From NCBI GenBank assembly GCA_021029095.1, contig JAJOHG010000085.1, forward strand, positions 1-64,000: a DNA stretch of 64,000 nucleotides, in the 5' to 3' direction. Positions 10,786 through 25,939 of this stretch are shown here, one piece after another (within the stretch, counting starts at the first letter, position 1; each line of letters begins with the position of its first letter). The notes beneath the pieces were generated by a model. The model saw nothing but the letters and a program-made list of their open reading frames with translations. It made no database searches and had not been told where the DNA came from. Source of the DNA: Phellopilus nigrolimitatus. Its lineage: Eukaryota > Basidiomycota > Agaricomycetes > Hymenochaetales > Hymenochaetaceae. The translations under genes were made by a program, and so were the position numbers.

Positions 10786-12327
10786 CTAGACCGCCTGCTC
10801 GACGTTCTTAGCCTGGTCATCAAGAGATATCAAATCTATCTCCTCTGCGACATCCTTTTCCTCCTCCTTCTCCTCAGATCTGAGGGTATTCTGGGCCTCA
10901 CCAGCAGACGGAATTGCACACCAGTCCTCCTCGTAGCTCCAAAGCTTGCGCAATTCACCCCTCGCAGCAGCCAGCAACAGGATAGTAATGCCCATTGCAG
11001 GTGAAGCGATGTAAAGCAAGTAGGCGCCTACGTTCTCGACCCTGCACTTGATAACTCCACCGGTGGACAGCAGAGCAACAATTACATATGCGAAGATATA
11101 AACGTCGATCGCAGCAGTGAAATATGGTGTTGGGAAGGTTTCATTAGCATCGCCGTGCTTCCCGTACCGGATGTAGAAACCGACGGGCTTCTTGCTAACA
11201 AGCGGCTTGAAGTCGGCTGGAAGCGCGTTGGCGTAGTCGAAACGATAGCACATCGAGAGTATGTTGAAGGAAGAGGCGGACCAAAAGGTAGACATGAGAA
11301 TGCTACTCCAGTTCACAGGAACATTGTCGTCGACGTCAACTCCGATGGGTGAACTGATGTTCTCGACGAAGATCATTGTAAGTCCTATCCCCGAGGTCAT
11401 TATAGCCTATACGCAACATCAGTACGGAGTATGATTGGTGTAAAGTTATGACGAACCAGTATAATCGCAACAACGATATGTTCCCTAAATTTGGCGTGTG
11501 TAGGGATAAGATTCTGGCCAAAGAGGAACTGGAGTAGTGCCGTGTTCACGACAAAGATTGTCGGAGACAAGCCATACCAAAGCGCACAGAAAGCGCAGAT
11601 TGTACTCCAGATGGCTATAAGGATCGTGGAAAGTTTGGTTCGACCCTCCGCAGCATTTATCACCATGGCAGGTTCTGAGATACAATTCAGTAAATGACAC
11701 GGAAGTCCAGCATAGCGACGTAATCCAAGAGAGAAACTCACTTCCTTCCGCATTACGAACGACCGTACGGACAAGATACCCACTGAGAGTTGCCGTTACC
11801 TTTCAATTCGCAAATGCAAGTCAGCATATGCTTGATGATTGCGACTCGTTCCCGGTGATAAGGTTCGGATTCTGATAATAACTCACAAAAGCAATTAGGG
11901 CAGCCACGGGAACGAAAAGTGTGCCAAGGTAGAAAAACTTCAACGTCGTTGCGTCCAATTTGAAGACTTGCGGTACCAAAAGCACGGTCATGAAAAAGGT
12001 CCACAGGATAACCACGCCGATAACAACCTTCCACAGTGCGAGTTTACGAACATGCTCCTTCTGCTGAAGGGCGTCAGCGTCGCTCTCGCCTGCCTCCGCA
12101 GGCCTTGAATATGGAATCCGTTGAACGGCTTGCCACATCTACGAAACAGACACTACTGATAAGCATTATCATTCACAAAGACCACATGTCTAAAGACCGA
12201 CCTTCAACGAGGACGCGCTCTCAATTGTAAAAATGAGCAAACTAGGCACCATGATCGGATAATAGCTCAGCAGCTCAGCAAGAGCTCGCAACCCGAATTC
12301 TCGAGCCTGCAAAGCGAAACCGCTCAT
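10786..12327 (-). CDS. Signal-peptide-peptidase-like membrane protein lacking catalytic motifs
   Basis: A multi-exon gene with start ATG complementing 12325-12327 and stop TAG at 10786-10788, about 400 residues with many hydrophobic helices. The C-terminal half matches intramembrane aspartyl proteases of the SPP/presenilin type. RFDYANA sits where SPPs have R(F/Y)D after the catalytic helix, then YFTAAIDVYIFAYVI, then YLLYIASPAMG, then GELRKLWSYEED, and last an acidic, charged tail. The three catalytic motifs are absent. The YD helix reads AIIL|AIMTSGIGLTMIF, the GxGD position reads STFWSASSF, and the PAL motif reads GAYLLY. The frames and splice junctions are intact, so this looks like a pseudoprotease rather than a pseudogene. 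The N-terminus (LLSYYPIMVPSLLIF) corresponds to the first SPP helix. The role is unknown; the family resides in the ER membrane. Confidence 0.75.
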
Positions 12328-13723
12328 CGTGACGGTAGCGGTAGTACTAGTAGGGGAGGTGAGGATGAACGAGCGCGCGTGCTTGTGCCTTTCCTACCTC
12401 CGGTTTGATCCCAGGCAGTGCGCCGTCCAGGGCCGCTCACAATGATGGATATTTGGGTTTGACGGCATATCTGTCTATTTCCGTCATTGTGTAAAATGGC
12501 GGCCGTGTCATGCCGGTGTGAGAGGTTCGAACAGTGAAGCTCAGAATATGCGTATGACAAAATACAGGTCATCAAGCGAAGCTATGGCTGTTAGTTAGTA
12601 TTACTTAGTCTCCAAAGGCCGTGTTTCTCATGGACGCCGGGACGTCCTAGAACAGAAGTCCTAGAACAGAAGTCCATAAGTCCATGTTTAAAAACATCCT
12701 GAAATGCTTTAACTCACGGGCTTTCTCCTTGCAAATCCTCTCTACAATGGCACATCACTAATTGAGACGAAGTTCAAAAACAAAAAGTAGAAAGGAAGAT
12801 AGTCGAGGATATACTTTTGATTATAATCATGGAAAAGCTTGGTATACGTTTTCGAGGGAAATATATATAACGGCGGCGATGAAATGATGCAAGCGTTTCT
12901 GAAGCAGATCTCGATGAGAAGAGAGGCAGAAATAAACATCGTTAAAGAGTCGACACGTCATGGCGGGGGAGTGTCGCGTTGGCAGCTCCGTAAGGGTATT
13001 TGAACATGCTAAGCAGAGATTCGCGTAGGCATCCATCGTAGACACCGTTGTTCATCGATCCTGCAATAGAGTGATCGAGTGATCGAATGAGAGCAGGAGA
13101 CAAGACGAGTGTGACAAATACGCGAGACGTCCAGACCACGTGATCGTGACATTGTCTGCGCGGCAACGGCACGACCCAGGCAGCCAGGCTCAAAAGGAAA
13201 CGCATAACGCTCTCTGCTGAATTGGCATCGACAAGTACACCCAGACTTAATCATTCTTTTACCGAGGACGAGGTCGTTAAGAATTTTGCTAGCGAGCCTA
13301 CATCAACAAACCTATTTTCAGCTTAGCCGAGTCGACATGCATTAGAGCCATTTATGCGCCCTTGTTCATGTCTTACAAATTCGAAATAGGGCGCTTAGCG
13401 GAGGTAAGCAGGCTAAGCACTTGTAAAAGTCGATATGCATCAACTCGTTGCGTACTTATGCAGTTTAACCATCCCACAACACCTTGCACAAGTCAAATAA
13501 GACATGTGAAGTAAGATTATGTTTTTGCTGATTATGTGCGGAGCTGAAGAAGGAACGTTTGAGGCAAAGTGTGTATCCCATATAATAAAACTCCAAGTGG
13601 TATCAATGTTACTTCACATGTAAACAAATACGAGTTCAGAAGAAGAAAAATGATGGGTGAAATAGACAAAAGAAACGACAATGATCGGAACTCAACGTTG
13701 GTACCTACGTCAGTTGCTGTTAT
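12328..13723. other. Intergenic region between SPP-like gene and TLP2
   Basis: No supported gene. It contains a short direct repeat (TCCTAGAACAGAAG twice, 12646-12675) and a 13-bp inverted repeat at 13502-13621. Confidence 0.5.
13502..13621. repeat. 13-bp perfect inverted repeat framing 120 bp
   Basis: ACATGTGAAGTAA at 13502-13514 and its exact reverse complement at 13609-13621, just downstream of TLP2. It could be a tiny MITE-like insertion or a 3' hairpin. No target-site duplication is evident. Confidence 0.5.
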
Positions 13724-14919
13724 TCAAGGGCAGAATGTAAGCGTGTAATCCGCCGCTGAGGTCGTGTTGCACGTCCAGAGCGCCGTGTTGCTGCTCTCAT
13801 CGTAAGCATACGCGTACGAATTAGGGCAGTTGCTTTTGAAGAAAGAATAATCTGTGACATTGGACGATGGGCACGTCGCTGCCGTGTTGTGTGAGCCCGT
13901 GCAACAGTTGGCGGAGTCCTCTGCGGATAAATAGTCAGATTATGAGAGAAGTCAGATTAATTTGGAAAGCAGACGTACGAGGGTCACCATCGAGGTTCGC
14001 GTCGCAGGCGCTCTTGCAACCGAGGGTAGCACCAGAAGAGTCTGTAGGTCCAATAAGTGCGCTGGGACCTACATATTGAAGTTCGCAAGTATGAGTTTGG
14101 CAGCGAGGGTAAAGAAATCTCGTTACAAACAGTTAGCATCGAGGTCGACAGGGCAGCTGGCGACGGAGCACCCAGCGGTGTTGGTAATAGCCATGGGAAG
14201 ATCAAACCCGTCCACGAGGGACACTAATTGAGCAAATAATACCAGTCAGTGGAAAATCGGTGCCAGGGAGAAAATTCTCATACCATCGTACCAGTCCTGA
14301 TTACCGTCACCCGAAAGGGTCCACTCTGCGACCGTCACAGGGGGAACACCCTTATGAAAAAAAAAATGCGCACAATAAGTTCCGGGTTTACAGTGAAAAA
14401 AGGAATGGACTAACGGTGCCGGTGTTTTTGTCACAGAGTAGTCCTCCGTTGCACCCTCCGGTGGCACACGACGTAGGGCCCTGTACAGAGCTGAAGTCAC
14501 AGTTGCGACGGCCCCAGATACGTCCAGCCTTCCAATCATCCGGAACGGCAAAGCTAACGGAAGAGCCCGCCGCCGCCTCCCAACTACAAACGTCTTGCTG
14601 AGCTGTAAGAACCTCGAAGACAAAAGAGAGTTCATACCCAGTTGCTTGGTCTGGGACGCTGGTTCCAGCGTTCAGGTCCGTGAAAAGCTATTGGGATAGA
14701 GTTAGCATAAGTCTGGAAACCATAGATTGGTCCAGCAGAACTCACTGCGGGCCTATGAAACAATAGAGTGAATTTAGCATTTCTATATATGAGCTCACGG
14801 CCTTAGAAGGTAGCGCACCAGATAGTGAAGGCACATTTGTTGGTAACTGTAAAGGTCCTAGCAGAGACTGCAGCGGTGAGTGCAAATAAAGTGGCGACGT
14901 TGGAGATTTTCAAGGCCAT
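13724..14919 (-). CDS. Thaumatin-like protein 2 (TLP2), secreted
   Basis: Start ATG complements 14917-14919 (MALKISNVATLF, signal peptide ending TAAVSA) and stop TGA is at 13724-13726. The mature protein begins RTFTVTNKCAF and contains GRIWGRRNCDFS, CATGGCNGGLLCD, TVAEWTLSGDGNQDWYD, CKSACDANLDGDP and the C-terminus ADYTLTFCP. The disulfide pattern and acidic-cleft residues of the thaumatin fold are therefore present. A 7-nt microexon GCCCGCA lies at 14746-14752 between canonical GT-AG introns. The gene pairs with TLP1 in sequence and strand; both are preceded by homologous non-coding DNA, so they are probably a dispersed duplication now 7.5 kb apart with three other loci between them. Confidence 0.88.
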
Positions 14920-16323
14920 GATGTTGACGAGGGAATGCGACTTGGGCTTAGGGATAGCGACTTGAAATCAGCGTCTTTTATTTCCGAAGTTTCAATATGT
15001 TTTATTCTCCTTTTTTAATGGGTGGAGCAGCGGGAAGTAGGGAACATGTGCATTTTGTCGTTGGCATATGTTACTTAGACGAGATCCATGCTGTCGACTT
15101 GACACGTATAACCTCGGGACCGATAGCACTTGCAGTAGAAAGTCGCGTGGAAGACGTGAAAGAAAATCAGAGCAATTAGAACACCAAAGAATTGATTATG
15201 AAGAGAAGAGCGAAACTTTGAAATTGTATAGCTGATATCCTATATCCGAATCAGTATCGTTCGAGGGAACCGGGCGCCGCGCCGTGCACTCGCAAGACAG
15301 ATAATGACGACCCTATACCGTACGTTAAATGCAGATGACGTTCCCAGATTTCCGCAAGAAGTGAAGAGTTTAAGAGAATCCGAGCGCAAGAGTGAGACCG
15401 AATCTCACAGAAGAAAGGACTAGGACCAGCCGTCTTCAAGGAACCGAGGAACGATTAAGAAGCGATAGTAGCACAAGTTTGAGCCACTAGACAACGTGCT
15501 TGCGCTTGTCTGCCAGCAAGATGGGACACAAATGGGATTCATCGCGACGCACAGCGTCGACAAGTTTCGTGATCTGTCCTGTTCCAGAGAAGATTGTTCA
15601 AGAGACATTGACACACATCAAAATCGAAGTCTCGCTTCAATGAGATGTGAGAAATAAAAAAGACCGAGGGCAGAAGTTCCTGGCGACCAACTGCTTCCGT
15701 ATGTTGCGAACAAAAGCGCCCGTTCCTGCTGATTTGAGTCTGATGACACTGCATAAATCATCAGTCAAATGTAGGGGAAGCAGGAGAAGAGCGCGTCGAA
15801 TTTGTGAAAACCATCCCCTCCCGCGAAAAGTGAATAAGACGTTTATTCATCCGTCACGATGTGGGCCTCGATACTCATTCTATACGCTAGAGATCTAAAG
15901 AAAGCAACGAGTCGCCAGCTAACATATATGTAGCGCAGTGCTGTGAACCAACAAGAGCGACCCGCCAGTCCAAGGCTGACCTCTTCGGTCTCTTCCGTAG
16001 ATAGCAAGCTGCTTTATTTATCCGAGAGTCACTTGGGCAGTTTTTCTCGTCAGGTTCAGAGGTCTGCGTAGATGGGGTTTCTTTCGGCTTGAGGTGTTGG
16101 TCCTGAACAGAGCCGCCGCGGAGGTGCGGAAATGGCCACAGGAGTTTAGGGCCGGTCAATTCGTGTTTCCTGAGTGGCCGTGGTGAAGGGCGCGTCCACA
16201 CATCCAACGACTTCCAATCTCCTTTTAACGTGCCTCTTCTCTATCACTAGCATCGCTATATCTGAAATACTTGAAGCGACGTAGCGGAATTCTAGGGAAA
16301 ACTCGATCAAACGAGCGGGAAGA
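14920..16323. other. Intergenic region TLP2/MCM6
   Basis: The first 300 bp are homologous to DNA upstream of TLP1. The rest shows no supported gene. The last part is the MCM6 promoter; I see no clear TATA box, as expected for a housekeeping gene. Confidence 0.55.
14974..14983 (-). promoter_or_regulatory. TATA-like box of TLP2
   Basis: On the minus strand GGAAATAAAAG lies about 58 bp before the start codon, at the position corresponding to the CATAAAAGG box of TLP1. Confidence 0.45.
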
Positions 16324-19646
<3,323 letters not shown>

Positions 19647-19796
19647 GATTTATTTCATTTCCGGTGCTTTCTGGCTCTTGCACTTTGTTGTTTATTTAGT
19701 TTGTTTATGTATTTCTAAACGAACCGCTGTTTTGCGAACTTGTGCGCAAGGAGACCATGACGCGTCAGCGAACGCGACTTTGCTCGAGCCTGGCTT

Positions 19797-20303
19797 ATGG
19801 TTTTGAGCTCATTACTTCACGTCCGACCACGACTGAACGCTAGGATCATCAATCCAACTTCTATCTTCAATCACTGTCAACCTTCCTTGCGTACCACAAT
19901 GTCTGCGCCCAACCCTCTCCCAAATTTTGTCTACAAAATCCTACCCAACACATCTGTTTATCAGGGCACACCCATCCCCGTGCCATCCGATTGGGAGTTT
20001 CCTCAGACGCAAATCGATCTCGACGATGGTTTCGTGCACCTCTCGACACATGCACAGCTAGCGGGCACGCTGTCGAACTTTTTTGATGGAGACGCGACTG
20101 TGCAGCTGCTGAAAATCGATTTCAAACGTGCCAGTGCGTTCAAGGTCATCAAATGGGAAAAAGCGAGTAACGGCGATGTATTCCCGCATCTGTACGCGCG
20201 CCTTACGGGCGATCTCGTGAATGAATTGAAGATAGTTGCGAAGGGTGAGAGCTGGGGGCAGACGACGAAGACGTTAGAGGAGAAAGGGTGGTTGGAAAAT
20301 TAG
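19797..20303 (+). CDS. DUF952 family protein
   Basis: A single-exon frame of 168 residues. An inner ATG at 19899 (MSAPNPLP) would give a 134-residue protein that starts just before the conserved domain. The upstream ATG at 19797 would add a basic, Arg/Ser-containing leader that might be a mitochondrial presequence. The DUF952 core is clear: FVYKILPNTSVYQG, DDGFVHLSTHAQLAGTLSNF, then LLKIDFKRASAFKVIKWE and FPHLYARL. The domain is widespread in bacteria and fungi; its biochemical role is not established. It lies 150 bp after MCM6 on the same strand. Confidence 0.82.
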   Translation: MVLSSLLHVRPRLNARIINPTSIFNHCQPSLRTTMSAPNPLPNFVYKILPNTSVYQGTPIPVPSDWEFPQTQIDLDDGFVHLSTHAQLAGTLSNFFDGDATVQLLKIDFKRASAFKVIKWEKASNGDVFPHLYARLTGDLVNELKIVAKGESWGQTTKTLEEKGWLEN

Positions 20304-20599
20304 TGTCAAGTATTGAAGGTTGGTTTTCTTCGTTTTCATTCTTCATTTCGAAACATTATTGACATGTCTTCCTACAGGAGGAGATAATATACTAGCGGTG
20401 TACGATAGAAATCTCTGGAATGCACGATGCTTATTCCCATCTAATGATCCTGGAGTCGCGATTCTCGTCAGCGAGTCTGGAAGGCGTTAAATGTCCAAAG
20501 AAACAAGTTCCATATACGAGTAAATGACATGCACAAAAGCAACAAAACAGTGTAACGATCCTACAATTGACAGCATGCGATGTAAAAGCTTCGCCCACT

Positions 20600-22208
20600 T
20601 CATACTGCACCCCCGCAGCTCGGACACACGAACCCTTCGTCCTGCGCAAACCACGCCTCCAACCTCGAGCCAGCACCTTCACCAGGCAGACAAAGCAACC
20701 TTTTCCAATCCTCAGGTAGGGTCTCCCCATTCTGAACGATGCTTGCTACAATCTCGCGCGCCCGCGCGACGAAGGGGACGTTCCCCACGACGCTGCCCGT
20801 GTCGCGTGGAAAGCTGGTCCCCGCCCCTTTCACCATAGGTGAGCGCGCGAGTGCGAGCAACGGCTCTGGGATGAGCTTGTGATTGTCGAATTCGATACCC
20901 TCTTCGCTCTGATTGGCGGGTTTACTAGCTTTCCGTGGCCGGCCTCGTCCACGCTTGTGCGAAGGAGGTTGCGGCGCAGATGCGTCTGTAGATGGGTCCC
21001 CAACCACGTCTAAGTTGACTGGCTTCTGCGATGCTCGCACTGAAGAACTGGGCAGTGTGCGCTCGAGCTGTAGTTCCCTCGGGGCAACACCCGGAGTTGC
21101 ATATACTGCTTTATTCCGCGTGCTCTTTAGATTTTGATTTTGCTCTACCCAGTTTGCTTTGCGCAGACACGAGACATGATATGACTTGCAGCATTTGTCT
21201 CGAGGACAATGGTGCATAATCGATGAGGTATCGGGGTTGTATAAAACACCGCAGAAACACGTAGCTACTGGTTTTGGCTGTTTGAGATGGAGGTTAGGCT
21301 GGCGGGTCAGAGGGGTGAAATTCATTTACAGTGATTTCGCGAGATTCATGATCATATCGATAGCGATAGTAAAATGTTTCGTCGCCGATAGTCGCTTGCT
21401 TAATATTTGACTCGGCATATTCAAGAACTTCAACTAGCCCTAAATATAGAGTTGAGTGAGTCAGCTACTTTGGGTGTACTTAAAGACATAGAACTCATTG
21501 CCTTGAAAACATGATGAGTGAACATAGTCATACATGTTAGAGAGAAATCTCTCCATTTTCCCATGGTTTTTATAATCACTGGACAAAGGGAATGGTGGTG
21601 CATAAAGCAGAAAGATAAGTAGATAGCTGGAGCACACTGAACATCTGTTAGGACTTGTACTGACAAGGCTTTCTTCTGTTCTGAAACTTCTTGGGCTGAC
21701 CATAACCATTGGACTTTCACCCAGACCTAGCCAGTCAGTAAGAATAAGAGCCAAACCATTGAATATCTTGTTTATGACAGACCTCAGATGGGTCGTCATC
21801 CCGGGAACGTATGTCTTTGATTTTTCCTACCCAATATTCATGATGATCTAACGGATCATCCGGCTGTAAACCTTCGGGTAATATAATGGTACTGAAGAAA
21901 GCACATTAAAGCTCATTCTCTGTATGTTATAAATAGACAACAAAGTACTCACTAATAGTTCATAGTAAAAGTATGCGGTTGATCATCTTGATCTTTGACT
22001 ATGAAAATGGAACATGATTACCGTAGAACAGGTATTACTCTTACTTCCAGAGCAGATATTTGAACTCACCAACAAAGGATCTATAGGATTTCATCTCTTC
22101 CCATTCCTTGGTGGTGGGACCTGCTGGATCTCCGTGTTTCGGAATGGGTCGAGACGCGGACGTTTTGTTTTTCGGCAGTGTCAAACGTGACTTTCTTCGC
22201 TTTGCCAT
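20600..22208 (-). CDS. BAH and PHD-finger chromatin reader
   Basis: A multi-exon gene with start ATG complementing 22206-22208 (MAKRRKSRLTLPKNKTSA) and stop TGA at 20600-20602. The BAH domain is assembled over small exons: HHEYWVGKIKDIRSRDDDP, VWVKVQWLWSAQEVS, KMERFLSNMYDYVHSSCFQG, then ESNIKQATIGDETFYYRYRY. A 52-nt intron (GTAAAT...CAG with CTAAC branch site) leads into a PHD finger: ATCFCGVLYNP, HHCPRDKCCKSYHVSCL. A basic KRGRGRPRKASKP AT-hook-like stretch and a final CPSCGG follow. Such BAH-PHD proteins bind histone tails in repressive or remodelling complexes. The exact complex is unknown. It is divergent from the HVA22-type gene over a 266-bp shared promoter. Confidence 0.82.
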
Positions 22209-22474
22209 TTTGATCGCAAAATTCAGGATCAGTTGCCTGATAAGAACTACAGCAAAAGCCCCCAAGTAGTCTACACGCTGTCGACGAAAGCCGGAGACGA
22301 GGATTCGGAGAACAGGGATGGTAAAGTACGTATTCGTTGAGCTCAAGCAACTGTGGGAGAACAGAAGAGTAGGCACGTGCACTGGAACGTAATGCCAGAT
22401 TGGCGGGCTGAGCGCTGCTGCCAACCGCTGCCATCGACCTTGTCTCCTACTCCCATCTCCATCGTGGCAACACC

Positions 22475-23664
22475 ATGATCATCTACTTCACATCCAGAGT
22501 GATCAGGTAAGAAACAACGCCCATGAAGAACTTGGTTGTAATTGATTGGGAGATTCAGCTCGACAGTTGCGTTCCTATATCCGGGCTACGCCTCGTACAA
22601 GACACTCTCACAACGACCTGCGTCCGAGGAAGATCTAGAAAGATGGTTGATGTACTGGTCTGTGTTGGGATGTCTCGTTGGTGTTGAGTATGTTGCAGAG
22701 TGGCTGATCTCCTGGTGAGTCCACCGACTCTTTTCCTTCATTGCACGCGATAGCTGTTCGCCTTGCATGCAATCCCTTTCAAATGCAGAACGGGGTTGTC
22801 CTCCACCTTTGACTCTTTCCTCTATGAACTCAATGCAATGATTCTGACGTGTCTTCTAGGCTTCCACTCTACTATCCGATGAAGACCATCTTTCTACTGT
22901 ATCTCTCCCTTCCGCAGACGCGCGGCTCCTCGTACCTTTACATCAACTTCCTCCAGCCGTTCTTCCATTACCACGAGGCTGATATCGATGCGGCACTTGT
23001 CAAATTAAAGACGCGCGCGTACTCTTTCGTACAAGGAAAACTCCGTTCACTCTGGGAGCAGATACTTGGGTCGCTCGGTCACCCTGTTCAGCCAGGTGCG
23101 AGTGCGGCTGCTGATGCGGCTCAGCCACCTACCATGAACGACCCTGTCTCTGGCCCTACACAGCTACTTGGAGGCCTCTGGAGGACATACGGACCGTCAG
23201 TCGTCGCGCAGGGCGCGTCGCTCTTCACGGTGGCAAGCGCAGCCGCAGCTTTTCAACAACGCCCGCAGCCTGGACCAGGTGCTCAGAATCAGGATCACGG
23301 ACGGACCGTTTCGCAGACCCTGCTTGAGCGTCGCCGCAAGCTCGAGGCGGAACTTGCTTCGCTACCTCCGAGTGACGAAGTAAATAACTCGTCCGGCTCG
23401 GACTCAGATTCACCAGTCACGACGATTCCCGCACAACACGGTTCGAGTGCTTACTTTCCTGCGTCACCCGTTGGATCGGATGCGGACCTGCGTGCTCGGG
23501 TAGGCCAGTTTGAAGAAGTCGAGGTGCCGAGCGACGTCGAGGGCTACGACCTCAGTTCTGCCCCGCGGCGTGGGCCGACGGAGGCACCTCCAAATCCAAC
23601 TCGTAGGACAAGCTGGTTCGGATGGGGTGCGGCAGCAGCGGACAAGGGTGCGAAGGACGATTGA
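22475..23664 (+). CDS. HVA22/REEP/Yop1 (TB2/DP1) family ER-shaping protein
   Basis: Three exons (22475-22506, 22559-22714, 22860-23664) give about 330 residues. The TB2/DP1 domain occupies the first 100: FLYPGYASYKTLSQRP, WLMYWSVLGCLVGVEYV, LPLYYPMKTIFLLYLSLPQ, then GSSYLYINFLQPFF. These hydrophobic hairpins curve the ER membrane in Yop1/REEP proteins. A long, Ser/Pro-rich disordered tail includes RRRKLEAELASLPPSDE and ends near SWFGWG. The very short N-terminus (11 residues before the first junction) fits the family. Function is assigned by family. Confidence 0.85.
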
Positions 23665-24755
23665 TTGTTTGCCTGGAATACATAGATACGTATTGAAGTA
23701 TCGTCTTTACTCTTTACTGCATTTTCTTCGGTCGCGCACATCACGCCTTTGTTTATTGCATCGCTGCATTCCCGTATTATATTCTTCCTGGTTTATAAAG
23801 TTCTGCAGCTGGACACGTGGATTGACGCTTTTGTAGGTATAGGAAACATTGCAAATCTTGTATATTCAGCTGTGCTGGCACGCACGGTTGATGGAGCTCT
23901 GGGACGGACCGATCATTGCGATCGCAAACCCATGTGTGGACAGGCACACCAAACTCCAAAGCTTTCCTCCAAACACAAAGCAACTCAATCCCTGGCACAA
24001 TATTGGGCATTCATCGAATGAATATAGTCTTGCTATATGCACTCAGGGTAACTGTACACATCAACATGTGCTGTCCGGTCGCGTCGTCCATCGGTGTCCG
24101 TTTGCCAGCACAGCGGTCGCATACAACTAGGCTTCAGTACGGCTCCAGTGTGGCCCCTATCCTCAACTCGCTTTGCTTCAAGGATTGCCATCCAAGCTCA
24201 AGAGGCATTGGGCTGAAAAACTGGAAGTCATCTGGTTCCTCGGGTCTCAGCGACGTTTCCTACTCGACTGCAACATGTGATATAAAGTGTTCGCAGGCTT
24301 TTGAAGAAGTTCGCCGGGAATGTTTTCTATGTGATCTGGAAAGTCAGTGACAAGACTGCTTCTCTCAACTACTCAACTACGGATGTCGAAAATTCTTGCT
24401 CGGCTCGGGATCTTCCAGCAATCTAAAGGAAGAGACCGTCAAGATGCGATATATGCAAGCAGCCATATATTTGCTAATCTTTCCAGGGCGGCGAGCTCTG
24501 TTATTCTGCTTGCGTCTCGTTTGTCATATGCTTTTCACGCATTTGACGTCTTGTTTATTCGCGACGTCACCAATTCTATTCGCGTTTCCCGTGGTCAACT
24601 AAGGGCTGCATTATTCGTTTGGCGTCATGTGCTGTAAATATCTTTATAGGAGCCAGGATTTCTTATGTTTTATGTTCCGTGGTATAAAAGAGGACTTTGT
24701 TCTGTAGGAGACTCTTCAGCGCCTCCTTTTTCCTTCAAGCATTAGTCACTCAGCT
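23665..24755. other. Upstream region of TLP3
   Basis: No supported gene. From about 24130 the sequence is homologous to 26290-26700 upstream of TLP4 (for example a block beginning AAAATCCTTGC/AAAATTCTTGC and ending in TTTATTCG/TTTGTTCG), so the TLP3 and TLP4 units were duplicated together with their promoters. Confidence 0.6.
24683..24690 (+). promoter_or_regulatory. TATA box of TLP3
   Basis: TATAAAAG followed by AGGA, 73 bp before the start codon. The same box with conserved downstream sequence GTAGGAGACTC precedes TLP4. Confidence 0.7.
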
Positions 24756-25939
24756 ATGAAGCTCATTGTCTCTGCATCGCTGCTCGCTTTCGTCGCCGGG
24801 GTTTCAGCCAGGACTTTCACCGTTACCAATTCGTGTTCCTTCACAATCTGGTACGCCATTTCTAAACGATTTCCATTCCATTTCTGATAGGTATCTTTCA
24901 GGCCTGCGGTAAGCTCTCTGGTGGAGGAGCGATATAATACGCTCAGACGCAAGTTTTCAGCTGTTCACAGACCTCAACGTCGCGCAAGATGCCCCAGACC
25001 ATCCGACTGGGTAGGAGTCCTCTCTTGCATGCGCTGCTGTCGTGTTGCTCATTCTCGTACGTAGATGGGAAGCACCTGCACATTCCTCTGTCAGTTTCAC
25101 CGTCCCAGATGACTGGAAGTCCGGCCGCATTTGGGGCCGCCGCGACTGCGATTTCAGCAAGAACCCTGGACCATCCTCATGTGTGACTGGAGGTTGCAAT
25201 GGTGGGCTACTCTGTGATCCGCACTCCGGCACGGTCAGTTGTCCTTTACTTTACGTTTTGGACGCAGACGGCCTTATATTTTGTTCAATGTAGGGAGTAC
25301 CTCCAGCAACAGTTGCGGAATGGACGCTCCAGGGCGGGAGCGTGGACTACTATGATGGTGGGCATCTGCTGCAGTTTTGTTACCCCCCCCCCCCCCCCCC
25401 TCATAAACAGCGATTAACCTCCATCATACTAAAGTTTCTCTTGTGGATGGGTATAATCTGCCGATGCAGATCACCAACAACGTCGGGTGCCCTATCGCTG
25501 GTTGTGCTATTGATCTTATTCCCAACTGTTCGTAATGTTCTCGGTTTTCATCTTTGATATATTGACGAATATTAACTAATTGTTCTATGCAGGCCCTAGC
25601 GATCTGAAAGGGCCTTTCGATTCAAGTGGCAACTCGGTTGGTTGTAAAAGCGCCTGCCTCGCAGACCTCGACAGTGACCCACGTATGCCTTTTTCGTCCT
25701 TCCTTGACCAGTTTGACTTATGACTTGAATATTTATCCACAGAGAACTCTCCAAATTGCTGCACTGGCTCGCACAACACTCCGGCGACGTGCCCGCCTTC
25801 TGGCGTCGAGTACTACTCCTATTACAAGGGCAACTGCCCCGACGCATACGCGTACGCGTTCGATGAAGCTAGCGGCACGGCGCTCTGGACGTGTGATTCA
25901 AGCAAAAACGCGGATTACACTCTCACTTTCTGTCCGTGA
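24756..25939 (+). CDS. Thaumatin-like protein 3 (TLP3), secreted
   Basis: ATG at 24756 opens a signal peptide (MKLIVSASLLAFVAGVSA) and the mature start RTFTVTNSCSF. The 7-nt microexon GCCTGCG is at 24902-24908. Later exons carry GRIWGRRDCDFS, CVTGGCNGGLLCDPHSG, TVAEWTLQG, CKSACLADLDSDP and end ADYTLTFCP at 25937-25939. Where paralogs have QGDGN, TLP3 reads QGGSV, changing an acidic loop near the cleft. One intron contains an uninterrupted run of 18 cytosines (25383-25400). The family is thaumatin/PR-5 like and extracellular. It is the first of three tandem plus-strand copies. Confidence 0.88.
25383..25400 (+). repeat. Poly-C tract of 18 in a TLP3 intron
   Basis: An uninterrupted homopolymer of 18 C inside the intron that follows the AEWTL exon. 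The matching intron in TLP4 has no such tract. Confidence 0.85.

Noticed and set aside
21275..21330. A possible frameshift or stop between the BAH and PHD parts (a 31-nt intron)
   Set aside because: A 52-nt intron GTAAAT...CAAACAG with a CTAAC branch site restores the frame, so no lesion is needed.
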